This document shows positions 1 through 9,310 of a stretch of 64,000 nt of DNA, piece by piece. The translations under genes were made by a program, and so were the position numbers. The stretch lies in assembly GCF_902459465.1 (NCBI RefSeq), contig NC_047068.1, positions 13,973,195-14,037,194 of the forward strand. Reading direction: 5' to 3'. How positions within the stretch are numbered: position 1 is the stretch's first letter; each line of letters begins with the position of its first letter. The stretch comes from Asterias rubens (Eukaryota > Echinodermata > Asteroidea > Forcipulatida > Asteriidae). Under the pieces are notes generated by a model. That model worked only from the letters and a program-made list of their open reading frames with translations, was not told the DNA's origin and ran no database searches.

Positions 1-292
1 TAATTATTTAGGGACTGTGGAGCTATTTAAGGAATTACGTTAGACTTTCTTGAGGAGCATTCTCGAGGAGCCACAAGAGTCCGAGTAGCTAAACTCGAGG
101 AGCCATTAGGATTGTGTTAGATTTGTAGATAATTAATTGTAAGTAGTAGAGGAGGATATTGGAGCCACAGGGCCTTGACAATATCACTTGGTGTGTTTTA
201 TATTACAAAGCTCAAGTTTATCTTACCATGGACAAGGAGTGGACAGTTCCCTTATAATTTTCATCGCTCGTGGATTCGTTTGGATTGGATCT

Positions 293-467
293 TGTTGAAG
301 CTGCAAAGCGCAAGACCCTTTCAGTGTTTATAGTTAGAGTGCATTTTGTTGAAGCTGCAAAGCGCAGGATCACTCGGAGCAGTTGGATATTGTATGGTTG
401 GAGCCTGGTATCACTGTAGTTTATTATAGGTTTAAATAAGTGGATTTTGTTGTAGCTGTAGAGCGCA
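293..467 (+). repeat. Three imperfect copies of an 18-20 bp motif
   Basis: A motif close to TGTTGAAGCTGCAAAGCGCA occurs at about 293-312 and 347-366, with a weaker copy at about 448-467. Each is followed by AAGACC or AGGATC and a stretch of CT-rich or AT-rich DNA. Spacing is about 54 and 101 bp, so this looks like a decayed tandem repeat with one unit missing. The rest of 1-1850 shows no gene I can support. Confidence 0.5.
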
Positions 468-1857
468 GGATCGCTTTGATTATAGTAGTGGAGATTGTAG
501 TTTTAACGTGTTTAAGTAGTGGATTTGCAGGTGGAAGACCAGTAAATTTAGAGGATTCATTTGGGAAATATAAAAGAACTGATAAACCCTGGCTTGTAAA
601 TATTGAGTGATGTAAATAATAATTTGGTGAAGTGGAGTCTCAAATAAAACAGTTATTGCCATTTCGCAGATTTAATCATTTGGTTTTATCCTCTTACTTG
701 GTCATATATTTTGTCTACCAACTCGATAATCTAAACCGGTGAGGCGGAACTCCGGTGGTTTAGGCCTTTAAATTTTCCGCCTGGTGGCAGCGCTATTAAA
801 GACGACCTGTGAGACGACTTTAGGTCAGACGAGGTCTACATTTCCGCCACAATAGAAACCACCTCACATGATCCATCACCATCGTTGCGTGCTTTTTACT
901 TCCCGCCATTACAGATATTATCTATAAGGATATTAATTTCAGAATCGTTTTCCAAAGTGAAGGACGAATTTAACATCATCTCTCTCCTGAGATAAACTTG
1001 TCAGGGTTTTAACTCGAGACGCGATATGGAGCAAAAATAGAACACAGATCGATTGTTAAAGTTAAATGAGGGTTTTCCGAAGAGCGATGTCGATAGCAGT
1101 TTCTTATTATAACTCAAACGCCATACGAGCAATCTGTGAAAATGTTATGCAAAATAACATATATATTCCTTTTTTAGAAAATACAGGGGTGAAATCTCAC
1201 GATTCGTAAATGAAATTCCGTTCTTTTTGTCATCTTATTTTGTTGTAGCAAATCAAAATAATGTATATTTGGTTTGAGGGTTTACCATGAGTGTATCTAC
1301 TAGCCAGGTAGAGTTTGTTCTTTAGAGAACTGTCGTTCTATATTCTACTACTAAGCTTATAGAATCGTTATTAACTGCACTACCGCGGAGTCAGTTCTTA
1401 AATTGGTCTCAACGTTTCGACTAGCTTGCTCCAGTCATCGTCAGGAGACTGGAATCATAACAAGAAATCAACCATTTTCTTGCACACCGCAGTACTTCAG
1501 TTGGAAATATCTCTCATGACAAATGATATTTGAATACAAATTATATTTATTTTCCATCATGGTCATGTTCTTAAGAAATCAAATCAAGTACGGAATAGTG
1601 TTTGTATGTTACTATTAGACATGTCTCCTCATGTAAACTCTGTTTTAAATCCACGCAGCTAGTATTACAAAAATTGACAACAGCAATTCCGCAAGGTTGT
1701 ATAGGCTCGATTGAGCGGGTGGTTCATATCTGGAGTTAAATTTGCAGCTTGTGCTCATCTTCGTCTCCAATGTTATTCAAATTCTGATATTGATAGTACG
1801 CACGTCACAGCAGCCTCCATTATACTTATAGGCACGCATGGCGGTTCAGCTCAGCAA

Positions 1858-1997
1858 CCAATCAGAGGAAGTTGCGTCACTGGTGTCAATAGGTAACTGA
1901 CCAATAAAGTGTATCTTTGTGTTAGAACAATTATTTCAACCAATCAGTGTTGGGCATCAGCATAGAAGATCGTCGGTGCTTTGGTCTGCTGACCAAT
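1858..1997 (+). promoter_or_regulatory. Cluster of four CCAAT boxes (NF-Y type) upstream of the fibrinogen-domain gene
   Basis: Four same-orientation CCAAT pentamers lie at 1858-1862, 1901-1905, 1940-1944 and 1993-1997, spaced 43, 39 and 53 bp. Three have the extended form CCAATCAG. They sit 172-311 bp before the start codon at 2169. CRE-like CGTCA half sites lie at about 1803 and 1875. Known biology: NF-Y binds CCAAT(C) and several phased sites are typical of TATA-less animal promoters. That this is the promoter of the downstream gene is inferred from position only. Confidence 0.5.
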
Positions 1998-2168
1998 CAG
2001 GGCGTTATACACATGGCAATGTGAGATGCTTGATTATTTTGTCATCTTCTCTATGACTATGAACGAGTTGGTTAAGACCCAACACATCGGCCACTTGCAC
2101 TGCACAATAATCTTTGGAAACGTTCAGTTAAAACTGTGGCTAGAAACATCGCAGTGGTTACAATTTGG

Positions 2169-3188
2169 ATGGTAAAAAAGATGGGTGTTTCGCAGTGTGT
2201 TGCCTGTTTGGCGATGATACATGTAGCTCTTCTGTTGAGTGGCCAGGTGGAATGCCTTGACAGTCAATGTGGTGGATATCATCATCAAATGTTCAGTGCA
2301 GAAAACAGAGCTCTGAAACACTCCACATTCATGAAGAAAACTGTATCAAATCATGTCATATGTGGACGAGACTGCTACATTGATAAGAACTGTAAGTCTT
2401 TCAACTTCGACAAATGCAATAAACTGTGTGAGTTAAACAACGGTACGAGAGCTCTGCATCCTGAAGATTTCCTTGAAGATCAAGGGAGTGTTTACTTTGA
2501 TACAGATGAGGACACAGTTCTCTTCTCTTTGCCAGATAGTTCTCTTCATCACTACAAAAGTTGTAAGGAGATGTTAGAGGCATGTTACTCCAGGAGCGAT
2601 GTATACGTAATCTACCCAGAAGGGTTATCTGATGGTCTGGAAGTCTTCTGTGACATGGAGACTGATGGAGGGGGATGGATTGTGTTTCAGAGACGGCAGG
2701 ACGGCAGTGTGGACTTCTACCGCACCTGGGCTGAGTACAAGGCTGGCTTTGGTAATCTTTCTGGTGAGTTCTGGCTGGGTAATGATAACTTGATGACTTT
2801 AACGTCTGATGACTCACAGGGACCATGGGAGCTTAGGGTGGATCTTTACGACAATAACGAAACGGCATTTGCGAAGTATGAAGATTTCAAGATTGTTGGT
2901 GCAAACTACACTCTTGAGTTTGGTGCATACGATGCAAGCAGTACTGCTGGTGACTCTCTTGATGAGAACAACGGAATGCCCTTTTCTACGATGAATAATG
3001 ACAATGATAAGTGGGAAGATAACATGGCTGCACGTCATGAAGGAGCCTGGTGGTTTCCCGAAAGTCTCGCATCTCACTTAAATGGTAAATATTACCCAAC
3101 TGGGCCTAATTTATACGCCAACGGCATTCAATGGATTAGTTGGCGATATGATTATTCTCTCTCAAAATGCAGCATGAAAATCCGTTAA
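2169..3188 (+). CDS. Secreted fibrinogen-related protein (FReD), single exon
   Basis: A 339-residue protein with no intron. The first ATG in frame is at 2169; a later one lies at 2181. Residues 1-29 form a hydrophobic signal peptide. Residues about 60-95 are cysteine-rich (C65, C69, C75, C83, C87) and resemble a PAN/apple fragment. Residues about 130-339 are a fibrinogen C-terminal domain: the FCDMETDGGGWIVFQRRQDG block, the FWLGND block, the WELRVDL strand, MPFST followed by DND (calcium-site region), GAWWF, LNGKYY and a final SMKIR. Family role: such proteins are lectin-like recognition or adhesion factors in invertebrate immunity. Oddity: the two cysteines of the conserved C-terminal disulphide are missing (M286 and S299), while a new C334 appears near the end, so ligand binding may differ. 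Possible N-glycosylation motifs (NGT, NLS, NET, NYT) support secretion. A weak poly(A) signal ATTAAA lies at about 3225. It could be a ficolin, tenascin or angiopoietin-like relative; the subfamily is unclear. Confidence 0.88.
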   Translation: MVKKMGVSQCVACLAMIHVALLLSGQVECLDSQCGGYHHQMFSAENRALKHSTFMKKTVSNHVICGRDCYIDKNCKSFNFDKCNKLCELNNGTRALHPEDFLEDQGSVYFDTDEDTVLFSLPDSSLHHYKSCKEMLEACYSRSDVYVIYPEGLSDGLEVFCDMETDGGGWIVFQRRQDGSVDFYRTWAEYKAGFGNLSGEFWLGNDNLMTLTSDDSQGPWELRVDLYDNNETAFAKYEDFKIVGANYTLEFGAYDASSTAGDSLDENNGMPFSTMNNDNDKWEDNMAARHEGAWWFPESLASHLNGKYYPTGPNLYANGIQWISWRYDYSLSKCSMKIR

Positions 3189-3343
3189 AATGACGTCCGA
3201 ATGATTCGTTTTAATCTTGTTCAGATTAAAACAATGAAAGCAATATTTAAAATAGGAACCTGCCAGCTAACGAAAAAGCCCAAGAGTTCCGTTATCGCAA
3301 AATAACGTCCACATAATCATCATTTATTATTCATGAATTCTCT

Positions 3344-3737
3344 TTAAAGGCAGTGGACGCTATTGGTAATAGATATATATAAATATTAGGCCTAGCATAA
3401 AACCTCACTTGCGTAACGAGTAAGGGGGAGAGGTTGGTGGTATAAAACATTGTGAGAAACGGCTCCCTCTGAAGTAACGTAGTTTTCGAGAAAGAAGTAA
3501 TTTTCTACAAATTTGATTTCGAGACCTCAGAATAATATTATAGAATTTTTAGGCCACGAACTCAAGCTCTGAAAGCACATAACTTCGTGCGACAAGGGTG
3601 TTTTTTCTTTCATTATTATCTCGCAACTTCGACGATCGATTGATCTCAAATTTTCACAGGTTTGTTATTTTATACATATGTTGATCAAGTGAGAAGACTG
3701 GTCTTTGAAAATTACCAATAGTGTCCAGTGTCTTTAA
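3344..3737 (+). mobile_element. MITE family A, full-length copy
   Basis: About 390 bp bounded by inverted ends: TTAAAGGCAGTGGAC and CTATTGGTAAT at the left, ATTACCAATAGTGTCC and AGTGTCTTTAA at the right. No transposase is encoded. At least thirteen full or partial copies occur in this window in both orientations, so this is the dominant dispersed family. It is non-autonomous by inspection; the parent transposon is unknown to me. Confidence 0.8.
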
Positions 3738-3946
3738 CATAGTTGTTGAGAGTTGAACAGAATAACTTATTTAGAAAGTTTTGCTATTAATTATATATGA
3801 ACAAAAATATGGAACAAGTAAAATATGTTGTGGTCAAAAGTAGAACAATTTTTAAAACTAAGGCGGAAGAAAATTCTAAATTTTGATGTTTTACCAGTGT
3901 TTCGTTGAAGTGGAATAACAGTGTAGAGGGCTGGTGTTTACTGTGC

Positions 3947-4464
3947 ATGACCGGGTTGGTGGCTGCTTGGCCATGCAACACTGTCCGCTCCGGACACTTT
4001 TGCATATGCAATCGTGTCCGGGGCTATGTAAGAACCGTCCGGTGAAAATGTACATGACTGTATTATGTACATGTATGTGCGTGCGTACGCATGCATGCAC
4101 TGAACCTACGTATGTGCAGCATGAATGTTCACGTATTTTATGATTGCAGCGAATACCCAAACGGCCGAACATTTCCCATGTCATTCATGACATCAACTTA
4201 GCTTGTAAAAAAGAAATTTCGAACGTGTTCCGTCGACCAAGGGCGTTTAATTTACTGCAAGGACGGTTTAGCACGGGGGCGGACACAACTGCATATGCAA
4301 ATGTGTCCGGGCGGACACAGTTGCATTATGCAGCAGCGTCCGGGCGGACACGATTGCATGTGCAAAACCGTCCGGCTGACATCATTGCATATGCAATAAT
4401 GTCCTCCAGATAGTATTGCATAGAGGACATAATTGCATGCGACACCGGACACCAACCCGGTCAT
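3947..4464. mobile_element. Transposon-like unit built of palindromes, 15-bp terminal inverted repeats
   Basis: The ends are exact inverted copies: ATGACCGGGTTGGTG at 3947-3961 and its reverse complement at 4450-4464. The interior (about 3968-4040 and 4260-4440) is a series of dyads, each a GGACA half, a TTGCATATGCAA-like core and a TGTCC half, joined by CCGG or CGGGCGG. There is no coding capacity. The small ORFs here are by-products of the palindromes. Confidence 0.6.
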
Positions 4465-4799
4465 TACCACACATTCCTCAGACAGTTTCGCTATTCCTAT
4501 TGGTGGAGGGCGCGTCACGTTGGGGTGTTTAAACGGTTGATAATGGCCAGCTGGAGCTGTTTATAACCGGTTATACGTTTAGATGCATACTACGCGCACG
4601 AATGCATATCCGAAAACTGGCTCAGTCATAAAAATGCAACACACGTACAGAGCTCAAGTACGTCGGATAAGTTTGACAGAGTTTCTTACTTTTAATACGC
4701 CTTTTAACTAAAAAGGCATTTATGAATGGGAATAAAAGAGTAGTGACTCGTTCTTAAACTTCAGTTTAAAACCTTGCAGGGTCGTGGCCCTGCAATAAA

Positions 4800-7480
4800 G
4801 GCCATCACCATGTTTGAAAGAAATGTATCCACTCTGCACTTTGCATAGCCCGATTGTGTTCCCAACTTTAAAACTTCTAATGCCACATTTTGCATAATAT
4901 ACGAAAGTCTGTATGTCAAAATAGTTTGCAAATACAGTGCATGTGAATTGGAAGATTGAGTCTTAAGAATTTCTCACAAGTATTGAACGTGTTTATTTGT
5001 TGTTCTGATATAAATTCGCACCTAAACTGCGCAATGTATTTAAGCTCACGGTTCCCCCAATTAAGCAAGTGCTAATATTTCACCTGCCAGTTGAATTTCT
5101 GAATTAAAATGTTCTGGTGTTGCTTCCCTTTATGTAAACTGGTATTATTTGTATGAATAAAGTATGTTTACCAAAGCGATTGTATTTTCAGTGTGAATCT
5201 AATAAAAAGAACTTGTCTTTAGACAATTTGGCTGTTTAGTTATATTATGAGTAAAAAGTGAAACAAATAATCATAAAATAATGGGAATATATGCGCGTGG
5301 TAAACAAATGTATTTCGGACACGATTTTCCCAATTTGAAGAAGTATTAATATTTCACCAGTTGACTTTCTGAACAGTTATAAATGTGTTGCTCCCTTCAT
5401 TTAAACTGGTATGTTTTATATGTACAAATGTTTACTAACCATTTAGCCACTGGACCGCCCCGCCACCTAAAGCGATACACTATATATTATGCGGTAGGAG
5501 GAAACCTCGCTATAGCTTTTGTTTGTAGAAAATAAGAAACATCAAAATAAAACTAGATAGTCAATAGTAGGCCTACGCATTTGTTAATCCATCGAGTTGT
5601 TTATAGATCATTATTAATTCTCTCTTCACAGTTGACTTGTCGAAGCTATTGATGATGAAATAATTTAGCACTTACCCAACAAAACGCTTATTAGTAAACT
5701 CAAAGAGTAACTGTATTTATATTTCATGGTGATATTGTCGAAAACTTATGCCTTCGCAAACAATCAGCATTGAGCCAGATAAAAGCCTTGAAAAGCTATT
5801 GTGTCTATTTTATCATTATACAAAAATAATCGCCATAAATATTATCGGCGTTTAACTAGGGGGTTTATTGTGTGTCCCCCCCCCCCCCCCCTATGAGGAC
5901 TTGTACAAATATAACCGAAAGGGTCACACATTTAGCATTTATTTATAAATAATAAGCCTTGGCTATCTTTAAAAAAAATTGAACTACGATTCTAGTAACT
6001 TTCTGCAGGAATCTTGAGAAGAAACAAAAGAAATTGACTAGAGGGCTGAAGTGATTTGTTTTAATGTGAATCAAATAGAAGAACTTGTGTTCGGAAAACT
6101 TGCTGTAAAATAAAATATATATTTATACATGGTATATGGAATTTATCTTTTAAAATTTTTAAATATAATTTTATTTACGCTTTTTAGAATTTTTATGTTT
6201 AACATTTTATTGATAAGTCGGAAAGACAAGATGGTTGCGAATACAGTGCATGTGATTTAGAAGCCGGAGTCTCATTTTGGAGTCGAATTTACAACCATTT
6301 GTTGAAATTGATAAGTGTTAGCTAAAGCGATTGTAGGCCTATGAATCGATCAGAAGAACTTGTCGTAAAAAATAAATGCCGTTTGATATTATACATAATA
6401 TGTATTTTGTACGTCTGGTTATATTTTGTATATATTATATAAAAAATATAACCAGTACGTACAAATATTTTCCTTTTGAAGTAATATGAGGTCTAAATGT
6501 TTGATAAAATAACTGTATTTAGGACAGGCTGAAAGCGACTCAAGTTTCGAATGTTGAAATGTGAAAATGACATTATTTTTAATTACGTTTTTTAGAATTA
6601 GTTTCTAGAGACAATGTTATTGATATCCTACAATACGGTTACTTTAAACCATGTTTGTATGAAATGTATCCACTCTGCATTTTGCATAGCCTGAGTGTGC
6701 ATCTAACCTTAAAACTTGTCACATTTTGCATAATGTACGAAAGGCTGGATGTCAAGATGTTTTGTCAATACAGTGCAGGTGAATTGGAAGATTGAGTCAT
6801 GTTAAGAATTTAATTTTTGTTCTGATATAAATTCGCACATTGTTGTTGTTTCCCCTAAATTAAGCTAGCATTTATGAGAATAACTGTTTTCTAAAAAGCA
6901 AATGTATTTTTTGAATGTGAATCGAATATAAAGCTTATCTTTGAAAGAAATGCTGTCTAGTACAAACAAACAAAATATCTTGATCTTGATAAACATTTAT
7001 ATTTAGGATATGCTGGAAGTGATTTTTAATTTATCTTTTAAGATTTGATGACGTCATTTTAATTACGCTTCTTAGAAACTGTATGTTGACAATTTTATTG
7101 ATAAGTCGGAAATTTGCTGTTTAGTACAAGAGAAAATTATAAAAATAAAATATTGTAAAATATTATGATTAGATTTTAAAATATTTTCATAATTATTTAC
7201 GTGATTTTTTATTTGAAAAAAATATTAATCTGAAAACTTGCTTTTCAGTAAAAAAAATGACATAAAATATTGTTTTGCTTCTTAGATATTGTATGTTAAA
7301 AATTATTGATAAGTCGGAAAGGCAAGATGGTTTGTGAATAATATATTAATAGCGCATGTGATTTGTAAGCTTGAGTCAAATTTGGAGTCAAATTCGAAAC
7401 TCGTAAAATTCTGATTTATGAAAATCCACTCTTTGAGCATGTTCGACTCTTTCTTAAGACTCAAATACTATTTGAAACAT
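4800..7480 (+). repeat. AT-rich region of degenerate tandem repeats
   Basis: The same paragraphs recur in diverged form. A block containing AAATGTATCCACTCTGCA at 4820 returns at 6664. A block starting near AATATTTCACC at 5078 returns at 5346. The phrase AGAACTTGT after GTGAATC recurs near 5200, 6080 and 6350. GATAAGTCGGAAAG recurs near 6213 and 7307, with a shorter form at about 7100. No ORF of note is present. A poly-C run lies at 5876-5891. I read this as an old, eroded satellite or multi-copy transposon array. Confidence 0.5.
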
Positions 7481-7840
7481 GTGAATATCGTCTTATGTTC
7501 CATTCTGATTATTTCATTGTAATATTTAAAAAGTTGTCGCTCCTATCAACTCCTATTAAACATTGCATGATTACAACCAAAGAATTTTGTAGCTCGTTAT
7601 AAGTTTATCCGATGTGATTGTGAATGAAGGTAACAATAAAAACCTAGCATGGATTACAGATAGAGGTGGCATTTCAACATGACTATAGTGCCATTGCAAA
7701 CCGCGCTATTCACACCCGTTGAATCACCCCCAGCGAAGCTGCTGGAGCGGTAGGAGGGAACTCATCAGCCGCAATGATTGAAATAATTATACAAACCATT
7801 CCTCCTCACACATCATGGGCCTGTTAAAGCATATTCATCC

Positions 7841-8225
7841 TTTAAAGGCAGTGGACACTATTGGTAATTACTATAAATAATTATTAGCATACAACCTTAC
7901 TTGATAACGAGTAATGGGGAGAGTGGGGTAGTATAAAACATTGTGAGAAACGGCTCCCTCTGAAGTGGAGTAGTTTTCGAGAAAGAAGTAATTTTCCACG
8001 AATTTGATTTCGAGACCTCAAGTTTAGAATTTGATGTCCTGAAATCAAGCATCTGAAAGCACACAACTTTATGTGACAAGGGTGTTTTTTTCTTTCATAT
8101 TATCTCGCAACTCCGACGAACAATCGAGCTCAAATTTTCGCAGGTTTGTTATTTTATGCATGTTGAGATACAGCAAGTGAGAAGACTGGTCTTTGACAAT
8201 TCTCAATAGTGTCCACTGGCTTTAA
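7841..8225 (+). mobile_element. MITE family A, full-length copy
   Basis: It begins with TTTAAAGGCAGTGGACACTA and ends with AATAGTGTCCACTGGCTTTAA. It shares the internal GAAACGGCTCCCTCTGAAG and GTTTTCGAGAAAGAAGTAA blocks with the copies at 3344 and 43788. Confidence 0.8.
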
Positions 8226-8580
8226 GCCTATAAACACAAACAGCCTTGATTGGCAGGCAGTTACCACAGAAACTGTTTACACGCCAACATTTCATGAAGT
8301 TGTGCGATTGGTGCCCCACTCATTTTTTTCGCTTCGCATATAAATTTTCTAATTATTAATACTTTCTGCCTTACACAGCTTTATGAATCTGAGCCACTTA
8401 GCAGTAACGACACTGTGACAGTTTAGACTGTAATGTCATCTTGCTATCATGCATAAAGTATGATGTCACGCATACTCCCGGGGACTGCCCCCCCCCCCCC
8501 CCGACGCACCCACTCTCCAACCACCCCAGCACAAAAACACTTCCAAACCCTTCCGTTTTGACAATTGTAGCCATGATTTT

Positions 8581-8790
8581 AGCGTGCTTTGGGTATACTA
8601 TACCCAAAGTACGCTACGCGCTCAGGGCTCAGACGAGAGAACGGAGCCTCAAGCCGAATCCAAAGACGAAGCCGTGGTTTCGAAAAGGGCCGTAACTGCG
8701 CATGCAGAACCCAAAGATTATTGCACCGCGCGCCACCAACGTTGTAAATAGTCTCATTCCACTCTCCTCGTCTCACACGCGAACGAGCAA
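8581..8790 (+). promoter_or_regulatory. Possible promoter-proximal segment with NRF-1-like site and 35-bp palindrome
   Basis: 8581-8615 is a palindrome with one mismatch, centred on GTATACTATAC. TGCGCATGCA at 8697-8706 matches the core of the NRF-1 palindromic site. The segment is more GC- and CpG-rich than its surroundings and lies 0.5-0.7 kb before the first UNC13D start codon. Position and motif suggest a promoter, but a repeat element is an equally simple explanation. No further gene is visible in 8790-9310. Confidence 0.3.
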
Positions 8791-9310
8791 CATGAACACA
8801 GCATTATCATCAGTGTGATATAATGTACGATTTGTAACTCTCTCTGTTTTGTTTGCTTGGTCTGCCTGCCCCTGCTAGCTGGACACTTTCACACTTTTTC
8901 AGACACATTGACAGTGTCAATGTCGATACGTGTACGACAACGACGACGATACTTTCCACATGTGTCGTCAGGGAATTCTGGAAGTCTGAACTGAACTGAA
9001 GTGCCGCAAGAAGTGCAAGGAAAGTTTGGAAGCGAAAGTGACTTCTGAATGGGGATTTATATCCGGAAGCCGCAGTAATTTTTGTACTCTATATTTTATA
9101 AACTATCCAAAACATAATCCATTGCCTAACTGGTCTAGACTCTAACAATGTATTCACACAATAAATTACTGCTTCAAACACGATGTACCGGCATATTTTG
9201 CGGCTGAACTGTCAGGACTGTGGCTATCATCTGAGCTCAGGGAAGATGATTTTGTTTATTTTGTCTAGATAAATGCTTTCTCAGAACACAAGTTTTCGTC
9301 AGATTGGGCC

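Noticed and set aside
782-793. TGGTGGCAGCGC as a retroviral-type primer binding site, with 1-780 as an LTR
   Set aside because: No matching second LTR, no clear TG..CA ends and no gag or pol frame nearby.
2136-2168. Extending the fibrinogen-domain protein upstream to 2136
   Set aside because: That start is GTG; the first in-frame ATG is at 2169 and gives a good signal peptide.
2401-2826. 141-residue minus-strand ORF
   Set aside because: Shadow of the fibrinogen-domain gene.
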